Assembly: GCA_023411445.1 (NCBI GenBank)
Contig: JAEYOT010000478.1
Location: 1-6,221 of the forward strand
Length of the DNA stretch: 6,221 nucleotides
Direction: 5' to 3'
DNA from: Pseudomonadota bacterium
Lineage (GTDB): Bacteria > Myxococcota_A > Polyangia > Polyangiales > Polyangiaceae
Shown here piece after piece: positions 1 through 6,112 of this stretch; positions within the stretch are counted from its first letter, which is position 1, and each line of letters starts with the position of its first letter. The translations under genes were made by a program, and so were the position numbers. Below the pieces are notes generated by a model. The model was not told the DNA's origin and made no database searches. It was given only the letters and a program-made list of their open reading frames with translations.

Positions 1-3
1 GGG

Positions 4-10
4 AAGGGAG
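4..10 (+). promoter_or_regulatory. Shine-Dalgarno of the LuxR-type gene
   Basis: AAGGGAG lies 8 nt before the ATG at 19. It is a strong match to the anti-Shine-Dalgarno and settles the start codon over the in-frame ATG at 46. The promoter itself lies left of the window. Confidence 0.8.
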
Positions 11-18
11 AAACGCAC

Positions 19-696
19 ATGTCGTGCCTGAAATCGCTGCGCCTCATGGCTGTTGAGTGGGACTCGCAATCCGACCGAGAGCTGGACTTGAGCGAGCTTT
101 GGCGACAGCTCTGCGCCGGAGCCTGGCTGTTCTGCGATACGTTCTCGACAGAGGACCGTCACTTCGCGCTCCTGCGGCGGTCGCGCCTCGAGGTGCCGCG
201 ACCGCTGGACCTTCGCCGACTGAGGCTACTCGAGAGCGTCCTGCTCGGCACGCCGCCCAAGGTCGTGGCGCTGAACGCCCGACGTTCCCTCTCGTCCATC
301 ACTGGGAGCATCCAAGAGTGCATCCGCAGCATGGGCCTCAATAGTCGCCTGTCCCACGCCACCGCGCTCTTAGCGATGGCTGCCCGCGCCTACCACCGGC
401 CCGAGGCGTCCCTTCGAAGCGCTCGGCGCAGCGAGTTGGAGGTGGGGGGTGAGCCGCGCTTCGTCATCAGCGTCACCCGACCTGACTTGACCTTCCCGGT
501 TCCGCTATCGACGGCGGAAGCGGCGGTGGTGCGCGGCTTGCTATCGGGCCACAGCTATGCGGAAATCTCGGACGCTCGCGCCACTTCGACGCGCACGGTG
601 GCCAATCAGCTCGCGACCGCCTTCCGCAAGCTCGGCGTCTCCGGTCGGCAGGCCACGTTGCAGCGGCTCCTGTCGCACAGCGCTCAGAGGGCTTGA
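19..696 (+). CDS. LuxR-type DNA-binding regulator with a duplicated helix-turn-helix
   Basis: This 225-residue protein is probably a cytoplasmic transcription regulator. Residues 162-218 fit the LuxR/GerE helix-turn-helix: Leu-Ser-Thr-Ala-Glu at the start, Gly177, Ile183, the Thr-Val-Ala-Asn-Gln recognition helix at 193-197, and Lys-Leu-Gly-Val at 204-207 followed by Arg210. Residues 70-118 align to residues 170-218 without gaps at an offset of exactly 100, sharing Leu75/175, Gly77/177, Ser90/190, Arg103/203, Gly106/206 and Arg110/210. The upstream half therefore looks like a degenerate second copy. Residues 1-60 match no domain I recognise; there is no receiver domain, autoinducer-binding domain, signal peptide or membrane helix. 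The ATG at 19 is chosen because AAGGGAG lies 8 nt upstream. The gene ends 2 nt from the convergent kinase gene. The DNA-binding assignment is firm; the target genes and signal are unknown. Confidence 0.88.
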   Translation: MSCLKSLRLMAVEWDSQSDRELDLSELWRQLCAGAWLFCDTFSTEDRHFALLRRSRLEVPRPLDLRRLRLLESVLLGTPPKVVALNARRSLSSITGSIQECIRSMGLNSRLSHATALLAMAARAYHRPEASLRSARRSELEVGGEPRFVISVTRPDLTFPVPLSTAEAAVVRGLLSGHSYAEISDARATSTRTVANQLATAFRKLGVSGRQATLQRLLSHSAQRA

Positions 697-698
697 GC

Positions 699-2144
699 TC
701 ATTCGGCGAACGGATTCTCCCAGCCGTGCGTGGTCGCACCTGGCAAGCGGATGGCCGCTGCAGCGGGGGCGGGCGTCGACGGGGCCGGCTCCGGCGCGGA
801 GGCAAGCGCAGACGGTTTCGCGCTAGGGGCCTTGGCGACCGCGGCGCCGACCTGCTTGCGTGGACCAGTCAGCGGCGGGGCCTGTGGTGCCTGGGCCGCG
901 CTGGCGGTCGCGGGAGCGAGCGGCAGCTCGAGCGGTGCCGCGGCGGTGGGGGGGAGGGTAGGTACGGGGGGAGAGCTCGACACGGCCGCGGTTGGGCGCG
1001 CCGCGTCCAGAGCCGCTTGGACAGCGAGCGCCGCGAGCAGCCCGCCCGCAACGGCCGCGACGCCGAGGGGCAACCAGCGCCGCTTGCGCGGACGAGGCCC
1101 TTCCCGCTCGAGCTCATCCAGCCGCTCCAGCACCTCGCGGGCGCTTTGAAACCGTTGAGCGTTGGGTCGCGTCAGGCAGCCGAGCACGATCGCGTCGAGG
1201 TCGGGAGGGATCCGGGGGTTGTGGCGGCTCGGCGGCGCGACTGGCTTGGTGAGGCGCTCCAACGTCGTCATGGCCGGCGTCGAGCGAGCCTTGAACGGCA
1301 GCTCGCCCGTGAGCATCTCGAACCACACGATGCCGAAAGAATAGATGTCGCTGGCCGTCGTGTACGGGTTGCCCTCTAGTTGCTCGGGAGCCACGTACGC
1401 GAAAGTGCCGACGAAGCCATGACTGGAGCTGCTCTGCTGCGGGGGCTGATCGCAGGCCCGCGCCAGACCAAAGTCCAGGATCCTTGGGCTCGTGCCCAGC
1501 GCGTCCGTGCGCAGGATGACGTTGTCGCTCTTGAAATCGCGATGCAGCACGCCGGCGTCGTGCGCCGCCTGGAGCCCGTGCAGCAGCGCCCTCGCGAGCG
1601 CCGTTGCCTCGCTCACCTCCAGCGCGCCGCCCTGGCGTAGGCGTTCGCCCAGCGTTTGACCATCGACGAACTCCATGGTCAGAAAGCAGGTCTGCGCGCC
1701 GCCGGTAGCTGGCGCGTGCGTTCCGAAATCGTAGATGCGACACACGCTGGGGTGACTGACGCGGCGGGCCAGCTGGACCTCGGCTTTGAGCCGGCGTACG
1801 GCCGAGGGGTTGTCCGCAGCGGTGGACGTCACCGTCTTCAAGGCGACGCGCTCCTGCAGCTCACGATCGAAGGCCTCGTACACCTCGCCCATGCCACCCC
1901 GCGCCACGAAGCGGCGGATCTCGTAGCGCTCGCCCACCACCATGCCCGGACGAAACATCGTGCTCCACGGCGCTGGCTCCTGGCGCGAGGCAGCGACGCT
2001 GGGCGTGAGCGCGTGCACGGCCTCGTTAAGTAGCTCCTGGCACAGCTCGCACTCGTCGATGTGTAGGTCGGCATTGACGCGCTCAGGCTCGGTGAGCTGG
2101 CCGGCGGCGAAGGCGAGCAGATCGTCCTCGCTGATACACGCCAT
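699..2144 (-). CDS. Ser/Thr protein kinase with N-terminal zinc-binding anti-sigma-like domain
   Basis: This 481-residue membrane protein should phosphorylate Ser/Thr on cytoplasmic targets. Residues 3-40 resemble a zinc-binding anti-sigma (zf-HC2) domain with the His-x3-Cys-x2-Cys motif at H28, C32 and C35. The kinase domain spans about 74-345: glycine loop 81-88 (Ala-Arg-Gly-Gly-Met-Gly-Glu-Val, with Ala where the first Gly is usual), ATP-binding Lys103, probable helix-C Glu122, catalytic loop His201-Arg202-Asp203 with Lys205 and Asn208, metal-binding DFG 224-226, activation-loop Thr247, APE 252-254 and Asp266. All catalytic residues are present, so it should be active. A basic stretch (351-356) precedes one hydrophobic helix (about 357-379), then a Pro/Ala-rich tail of about 90 residues. 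With one helix this predicts an inside N-terminus and an outside tail. The first 54 codons of the longer open frame overlap the sigma gene and are left out; the ATG at 2144 has GAGG 6 nt upstream. It is probably co-transcribed with the sigma gene 20 nt upstream. Confidence 0.93.
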   Translation of the reverse strand: MACISEDDLLAFAAGQLTEPERVNADLHIDECELCQELLNEAVHALTPSVAASRQEPAPWSTMFRPGMVVGERYEIRRFVARGGMGEVYEAFDRELQERVALKTVTSTAADNPSAVRRLKAEVQLARRVSHPSVCRIYDFGTHAPATGGAQTCFLTMEFVDGQTLGERLRQGGALEVSEATALARALLHGLQAAHDAGVLHRDFKSDNVILRTDALGTSPRILDFGLARACDQPPQQSSSSHGFVGTFAYVAPEQLEGNPYTTASDIYSFGIVWFEMLTGELPFKARSTPAMTTLERLTKPVAPPSRHNPRIPPDLDAIVLGCLTRPNAQRFQSAREVLERLDELEREGPRPRKRRWLPLGVAAVAGGLLAALAVQAALDAARPTAAVSSSPPVPTLPPTAAAPLELPLAPATASAAQAPQAPPLTGPRKQVGAAVAKAPSAKPSALASAPEPAPSTPAPAAAAIRLPGATTHGWENPFAE

Positions 2145-2150
2145 ACGACG

Positions 2151-2154
2151 CCTC
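2151..2154 (-). promoter_or_regulatory. Shine-Dalgarno that sets the kinase start
   Basis: On the minus strand GAGG sits 6 nt before the ATG at 2144, inside the 20-nt gap after the sigma-factor stop codon. It supports starting the kinase here rather than at upstream in-frame codons that would overlap the sigma gene. Confidence 0.7.
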
Positions 2155-2164
2155 GACGCCGCGG

Positions 2165-2998
2165 TCACAGCGGCGCCTCCGTCTCCCCGGCCGCCTCGGC
2201 GTGCGAGGGCGCTGCCTCGATGGCAGTCAAGCTCAGCGACAACTCCGCGCCGATCAGCTGGGCCAGGCTGTCGAACTCGCTGTGAGTCAGCCGTTGCTCC
2301 AGACACAGCTCCGCCCGCACTTGCTCATAGATGCGCCCGCGCGCTCGCTCGAGCCAGCGCGCGGCCGTCGCGCGGTGCACGCGGTAGGCGCGGCCGATCT
2401 CGTCGATGCTCGCGCCGCCGACCGTGTGCATGCGCAGCACGTTGCGCTGTTGCGCGCTGAGCCCCGAGACGGCCGCGCTCAGCGCTGCCTGAAATGCCTC
2501 GCCGAAGCGCGCGCGCAGCAGGGTCGCCTCAACGTTGGGATCTGCAGCGGCTAGGCGCTCGCTCAGCTCGGCTCGGCGTGCGTCGTTGCGCTGTCCAGCG
2601 CGCCGGCGATCGAGGGCGACGCGGGTGGCGGCGACGCGCACCCAAGCCTGCAGCGGTCCTCGACCGGAGTAGCTCTTCACCTTGGCGTCGGGGCCGAGCA
2701 GCAGCTTGCGCCACACCTCCTGCAGGCCCTCGCGTACCTGGTCCTCGCGGGCATCCACGCGCCGTAGCGCCGCTTCTGCCACCGCGGCGACCTCGCGTTG
2801 GAAGACGCGCAGCGCCGCGCTGTCCCCCTCCGCGCACGCGCAGCACAGGTAGAGTGAGCCTGGCTCGAGCGGAACATCATCGCCCGGCGTCAGTACGCGC
2901 TGGCAGTGCCGCTCGAACGCGCTCTCATCGAGCGAGAGCGCAGGCCAAGCTCGCTGCCCAGCCCGATAGAGCTCGCGGTAATTGCTCGAAGCGTTCAT
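2165..2998 (-). CDS. ECF-like RNA polymerase sigma factor of myxobacterial type
   Basis: This 277-residue protein should direct RNA polymerase to a specific promoter set. The region-2 part covers about residues 55-133: a Glu-Val-Trp-Arg-Lys-Leu helix at 94-99, then the Tyr-Ser-Gly-Arg-Gly-Pro-Leu motif at 110-116 leading into the Trp-Val-Arg-Val helix, typical of myxobacterial and Gemmatimonadetes sigma-70 proteins. Region 4 covers about 160-225, with Leu-Ser-Ala-Gln-Gln-Arg at 180-185 and a helix-turn-helix from Ser197 to about Arg220. Both the 50-residue N-terminal extension (Arg-Ala-Trp-Pro at 16-19) and the 50-residue C-terminal tail exceed a minimal ECF factor of about 190 residues but suit this subfamily. 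The ATG at 2998 is preferred. An in-frame ATG at 3070 would add 24 residues, but those run through an AT-rich patch and a perfect hairpin and look non-coding. The downstream kinase carries an anti-sigma-like zinc domain and is the probable regulator. Confidence 0.92.
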   Translation of the reverse strand: MNASSNYRELYRAGQRAWPALSLDESAFERHCQRVLTPGDDVPLEPGSLYLCCACAEGDSAALRVFQREVAAVAEAALRRVDAREDQVREGLQEVWRKLLLGPDAKVKSYSGRGPLQAWVRVAATRVALDRRRAGQRNDARRAELSERLAAADPNVEATLLRARFGEAFQAALSAAVSGLSAQQRNVLRMHTVGGASIDEIGRAYRVHRATAARWLERARGRIYEQVRAELCLEQRLTHSEFDSLAQLIGAELSLSLTAIEAAPSHAEAAGETEAPL

Positions 2999-3135
2999 CG
3001 CCCGATGCCAGCGGGAGCTTCCCGCACAACCATACAATCTAGCGCAAGGCGTGCGCTTCGGTGTGGTCATCGCCTCGCTGCCACATCTGACGGTGGCCCG
3101 TGGCTGTCAGCGCCGGAAATCAGCCGGAATGCGCT
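2999..3135 (-). promoter_or_regulatory. Intergenic region between modF and the sigma gene, probable sigma promoter region
   Basis: These 137 nt separate the modF stop from the preferred sigma start. They hold a perfect 6-bp inverted repeat at 3011-3025, an AT-rich patch at 3031-3042 and a CTGAC/GTCAG dyad with 14-nt spacing at 3087-3110. No good -35/-10 pair of the housekeeping type is visible. No hairpin followed by a T-run is present, so modF transcripts may read through into the sigma gene. Confidence 0.35.
3011..3025 (-). repeat. Perfect inverted repeat 12 nt upstream of the sigma start
   Basis: GCGGGA-3 nt-TCCCGC forms a 6-bp GC-only-but-one stem with a 3-nt loop, ending 12 nt before the ATG at 2998. 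It could be an operator dyad or an RNA hairpin near the ribosome-binding region. No good Shine-Dalgarno was found for this start. There is no T-run, so it is not a terminator. Confidence 0.5.
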
Positions 3136-4497
3136 TTATCGAGCGGAAACAAGCGCCGAGACGGCTTGCATGGCGCCGAGCGACAGGATGGCTCCGCCGA
3201 TGCGCTGCTGCCAGAAGGCGCGTTCGTCCGGGCGGTGCGTCACCATCAGCACGGTGCTCAACTGCTGCGTGCACAGCGACTCCACCAGCTCCAGCACGCG
3301 CTGGCGGTTGTCGGCGTCCAGCCCAGAGGTGGGCTCGTCCAGCACCAGCAGCGAAGGCAGCTTAATCGCTGCTCGCGCGATCAACACCAGCCGTTGGTGT
3401 CCGAAGGACAGCTCACGAAACGGCCCTTCCGGCGAAAGGCCCGCGTCGAGCCAAGCGAGCCAGGCGCGGGCGCGGGCACGGTGGCTCGGCTCGATCGCTT
3501 GATACACGCCGATGCTGTCGAACAGGCCGCTCACCAGCACCTCCTCCACCGAGGCGCTGACGCGGTAGTCCCGGTGGAGCCTGCCGGAGACGGCGCCGAC
3601 TCGCTTCTTGATGTCCCACACCGTTTCGCCGCTGCCGCGCCGCCGCCCGAACAGGTACAGCTCGTTGCTGTAGGCCTGTGGGTGATCGCCGGTCAGCATG
3701 TCCAGCAGCGTGGACTTGCCCGAGCCGTTGGGGCCCTCGATCAGCGTGTGCTGGCCAGGCGCCACACGCAGATCCAGATTCTCGAAGACGACCGTGTCTC
3801 CGTACGCGACGCGCGCGGCCTTCAGCTCCACCAGGAGGGCTTCGGGCGGTAGCGGCTCACAGCTGCTACCCAGGTGCACGGGCGGCGCGCCGTGCTGGCG
3901 CCGCTCGGTGCCGCGCCCGCGAAGCTCAGCCAGGGAACCCCGAAACACCGGCTGGTGACGCTCCAGCACCACGACCTCGCGCACCGCCTTCGGCTCGAAC
4001 GGCAGCTCCTCGGCGCTGAATGCTCCCACCACCACGATGGGCAAGCGCTCGGCTGCGTCCGTGATGGCGCGCGCCAGCTCGGCGCAGGCTGCGCGATCGA
4101 GACCATCGAAAGGATCGTCCAGCACGAGCAGCGAGGGCGCGCGCAGCACCTGCTGCAGCAGCAGCACCTTGCGTGCCTCGCCGGACGAGAGCTGCCGGTA
4201 GCCGCGCTCCCACAGCGGCTCTAGCCGGAAGGCCGCTAGCAGCGGGTGCGCGCGACCGGCGTTGCCGAGCAGCTCGCCGACCAGCGTGCCCGGATCGATC
4301 GCTTCCTGAAAGTTGCTGTCGTCAGCCTTCAGCTCCGCCTCGTAGAAGGCTTGCTGGGATTCGGGGGACAGCAGCGCTGCGCCAGGAGTGCGGAGCGAAA
4401 GCGCGCGCGCCGCGCTCGACTTGCCAGACCCGTTTGGCCCCGTGACGATGGTGAGTCCGGGGCCGGGCTGCGTGATGTCGAGCGCGGCCTCTGTCAT
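3136..4497 (-). CDS. modF: ModF-like protein with two ABC ATPase domains
   Basis: This 453-residue soluble ATPase has two fused nucleotide-binding domains and no membrane segments. It resembles E. coli ModF (about 490 residues), recognised mainly by domain 2: Thr-Gly-Asp-His-Pro-Gln at 269-274, Leu-Phe-Gly-Arg-Arg-Arg-Gly-Ser-Gly-Glu-Thr at 282-292, Trp-Asp-Ile-Lys-Lys at 294-298 and Phe-Asp-Ser-Ile-Gly at 326-330. Domain 1 has Walker A 20-28 (Lys26), signature Leu-Ser-Ser-Gly-Glu at 103-107 and Walker B 123-128 ending Asp127-Asp128, with no histidine at the expected switch position. Domain 2 has Walker A 255-263 (Lys261), signature Leu-Ser-Phe-Gly-His at 363-367, Walker B 383-388 with Glu388, and switch His421. 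ModF was named for its place beside the E. coli molybdate transport genes and its exact role is unclear; no permease or molybdate gene is in this window. It starts 8 nt after ilvC without a clear Shine-Dalgarno, so translational coupling is likely. Confidence 0.9.
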   Translation of the reverse strand: MTEAALDITQPGPGLTIVTGPNGSGKSSAARALSLRTPGAALLSPESQQAFYEAELKADDSNFQEAIDPGTLVGELLGNAGRAHPLLAAFRLEPLWERGYRQLSSGEARKVLLLQQVLRAPSLLVLDDPFDGLDRAACAELARAITDAAERLPIVVVGAFSAEELPFEPKAVREVVVLERHQPVFRGSLAELRGRGTERRQHGAPPVHLGSSCEPLPPEALLVELKAARVAYGDTVVFENLDLRVAPGQHTLIEGPNGSGKSTLLDMLTGDHPQAYSNELYLFGRRRGSGETVWDIKKRVGAVSGRLHRDYRVSASVEEVLVSGLFDSIGVYQAIEPSHRARARAWLAWLDAGLSPEGPFRELSFGHQRLVLIARAAIKLPSLLVLDEPTSGLDADNRQRVLELVESLCTQQLSTVLMVTHRPDERAFWQQRIGGAILSLGAMQAVSALVSAR

Positions 4498-4512
4498 GGC
4501 GCGGCTCAGCCG
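4498..4512 (-). promoter_or_regulatory. ilvC/modF junction with inverted repeat over the ilvC stop
   Basis: The 8 nt between the ilvC stop and the modF ATG hold no clear Shine-Dalgarno. A perfect CGGCT/AGCCG inverted repeat (4502-4512) is centred on the ilvC stop codon. As RNA it could form only a short stem with the stop in its loop. The spacing fits ribosome re-initiation from ilvC onto modF. Confidence 0.35.
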
Positions 4513-5990
4513 CCGACGGAGATCTGCTTCATGGCCGTCATGTGGCCGCGCAGCACCAGGCCGATCTGCTCGACCGGGTGGCTCTCGATGGCTTGATTTA
4601 CCTGCAGCAGGCGACGGTTGTCGACCTGCTGGCTACCAGCGCCGAACGGCTTACCGATCACGTCTGTCTTCTGCTTGGCCATGAAGTCCTTGAGCAGCGG
4701 CACGGCAGCGTGGCTGAACAGGTAGCAACCGTACTCGGCGGTGTCGCTGATCACCTTGTTCATCTCGTACAGCTTCTTGCGCGAGATCAGGTTGGCGATG
4801 AGGGGCGTCTCGTGCAGCGACTCGTAGTAGGCGCTCTCCGGCTTCATGCCGACCTCCACCATGCATTCGAACGCCAGCTCCACGCCGGCCTTCACCATCG
4901 CCACCATCAGGACGGCGTTGTCGAAGTACTCCTGCTCGCTGATCTTCTGATCGCCTGCGGGCGTTTGTTCGAAGGCGGTATCGTTGGTCGCGGCGCGCCA
5001 AGCGAGCAGGTTCACGTCGCCCGCGTCCCAGTCCTTCATCATGGTGGAGCTGAACACGCCGGTGATGATGTCATCTTGGTGCTTGCGGAACAGGGGGCGC
5101 AAGACGGTGCGCAGCTCCTCGGCCAGCTCGAAGGCCTTGATCTTCGCCGGGTTGCTCAGGCGATCCATCATCAAGGTGATGCCGCCCTGCTTCAGCGCTT
5201 CCGTGATGGTCTCCCAGCCGTACTGCACCAGCTTGCTGGCGTAGCCGCGGTCGATACCCTCTGCGACCATGCGGTCGAAGCACAGGATGCTGCCGGTCTG
5301 CAGCATGCCGCACAAGATGGTCTGCTCACCCATCAAGTCGCTCTTCACCTCGGCGACGAAGCTCGACTCGAGCACGCCGGCGCGGTGGCCGCCGGTGGCG
5401 GCAGCGTAGGCCTTGGCGATCTCCAGGCCGTCGCCGTTCGGGTCGTTCTCGCGGTGCACCGCGATCAGGGTCGGGACACCGAAGCCGCGCTTGTACTCTT
5501 CGCGCACCTCGGTGCCTGGACACTTCGGCGCCACCATCACGACCGTGAGATCCTTACGGATGGCCTGGCCCTCCTCCACGATGTTGAAGCCGTGGCTGTA
5601 GGCGAGGGTGGCGCCCTTCTTCATCAGCGGCATCACCTTGGACACCACGTCCGCGTGCTGCTTGTCCGGGGCTAGATTACAGACCAAGTCCGCCGTGGGG
5701 ATCAGCTCTTCGTACGTGCCGACCTTGAAGCCGTTGCTGGTCGCGTTGGTGTAGCTGGCGCGCTTCTGCTGAATGGCGTCCGCACGCAGCGCATAGCTCA
5801 CGTCCAGCCCGGAGTCCCTCATGTTGAGGCCTTGGTTCAGGCCTTGCGCGCCGCAACCGACGATGACCACCTTCTTGCCGCGCAGGCGCTCAACGCCGTT
5901 GAATTCGCTAGCTTGCATGAAGCGGCACTGACCGAGCTGCTCCAGCTTCTGCGCCATGGTGAGGGTGTTGAAGTAGTTTTGACGGGTCAT
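4506..5990 (-). CDS. ilvC: Ketol-acid reductoisomerase, class II (long form)
   Basis: The enzyme converts 2-acetolactate and 2-aceto-2-hydroxybutyrate to 2,3-dihydroxy acids with NAD(P)H and Mg2+, the second shared step of valine, isoleucine and leucine synthesis, in the cytoplasm. At 494 residues it matches the E. coli enzyme (491) almost end to end. The N-terminal Rossmann domain has Gly-Cys-Gly-Ala-Gln-Gly at 45-50. The catalytic set, at E. coli position plus one, is His133, Lys156, metal ligands Asp218 and Glu222, then Glu390, Glu394 and Ser415 in the duplicated C-terminal knotted domain characteristic of class II. In the cofactor loop Arg69, Arg77, Ser79 and Gln111 are kept, but the position of E. 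coli Lys69 is Ala70. The ATG at 5990 is chosen because GGAG lies 9 nt upstream and the protein then opens like its homologues (Asn-Tyr-Phe-Asn-Thr-Leu at 5-10). An ATG two codons earlier (5996) is possible but only 3 nt from GGAG; further upstream codons lie in the leader. It heads a unit with modF. Confidence 0.98.
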   Translation of the reverse strand: MTRQNYFNTLTMAQKLEQLGQCRFMQASEFNGVERLRGKKVVIVGCGAQGLNQGLNMRDSGLDVSYALRADAIQQKRASYTNATSNGFKVGTYEELIPTADLVCNLAPDKQHADVVSKVMPLMKKGATLAYSHGFNIVEEGQAIRKDLTVVMVAPKCPGTEVREEYKRGFGVPTLIAVHRENDPNGDGLEIAKAYAAATGGHRAGVLESSFVAEVKSDLMGEQTILCGMLQTGSILCFDRMVAEGIDRGYASKLVQYGWETITEALKQGGITLMMDRLSNPAKIKAFELAEELRTVLRPLFRKHQDDIITGVFSSTMMKDWDAGDVNLLAWRAATNDTAFEQTPAGDQKISEQEYFDNAVLMVAMVKAGVELAFECMVEVGMKPESAYYESLHETPLIANLISRKKLYEMNKVISDTAEYGCYLFSHAAVPLLKDFMAKQKTDVIGKPFGAGSQQVDNRRLLQVNQAIESHPVEQIGLVLRGHMTAMKQISVGG

Positions 5991-5999
5991 CGGCATTGT

Positions 6000-6003
6000 C
6001 TCC
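6000..6003 (-). promoter_or_regulatory. Shine-Dalgarno of ilvC
   Basis: GGAG on the minus strand lies 9 nt before the ATG at 5990 and 3 nt before the alternative ATG at 5996. The spacing favours 5990. Confidence 0.65.
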
Positions 6004-6006
6004 AGG

Positions 6007-6037
6007 TTGCCGCCTCGCGAGCAGGGGCGGGCAGCAA
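6007..6037 (-). promoter_or_regulatory. Hairpin in the ilvC leader next to the Shine-Dalgarno
   Basis: In the minus-strand transcript TTGCTGCC (6037-6030) can pair with GGCGGCAA (6014-6007): eight pairs including one G-U, with a 15-nt loop. The stem ends 3 nt before the ilvC GGAG. An alternative CGCGAG/CTCGCG pairing overlaps the loop side, so two folds compete. There is no Leu/Ile/Val-rich leader peptide, so classical attenuation is not supported. Confidence 0.3.
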
Positions 6038-6081
6038 AGGTAACTCGCGGCGCAGGTGCGGCCAACGTTGCGGTAAGTGAA

Positions 6082-6112
6082 ATTATCGGTACTGCGTATT
6101 GCAATCTACGCA
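6082..6112 (-). promoter_or_regulatory. Candidate ilvC promoter with LysR-type operator-like dyad
   Basis: GATAAT at 6082-6087 matches 5 of 6 bases of the -10 consensus and would start transcription about 85 nt before the ilvC ATG. No good -35 lies 16-18 nt upstream. Instead there is a 20-bp dyad at 6093-6112, TGCGTA-8 nt-TACGCA, enclosing a perfect ATTGCAAT palindrome at 6098-6105. A weak -35 overlapped by a dyad is typical of activator-dependent promoters. E. coli ilvC is activated by the LysR-family protein IlvY, so a similar regulator is a reasonable inference, but no such gene is in view. Confidence 0.42.

Noticed and set aside
693..1379. A plus-strand frame of 228 codons starting at a TTG that overlaps the LuxR-type stop codon
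   Set aside because: It is antisense to the kinase tail and catalytic domain, is Arg/Gly-rich throughout and resembles no protein family; it is a by-product of GC bias.
2145..2306. 54-codon N-terminal extension of the kinase to an upstream ATG
   Set aside because: It overlaps the end of the sigma gene, is Arg/Gly/Ala-rich and unlike family N-termini. The ATG at 2144 has its own GAGG and begins the zinc-domain motif.
3087..3110. CTGAC/GTCAG dyad downstream of modF as a terminator
   Set aside because: The stem is only 5 bp with a 14-nt loop and no T-run follows on the minus strand.
4542..5675. A 377-codon open frame on the plus strand opposite ilvC
   Set aside because: It lies wholly antisense to ilvC, a clear homologue of a conserved enzyme. 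Its His/Val/Leu-rich composition is what high-GC codon bias on the other strand produces, and it shows no recognisable motif.
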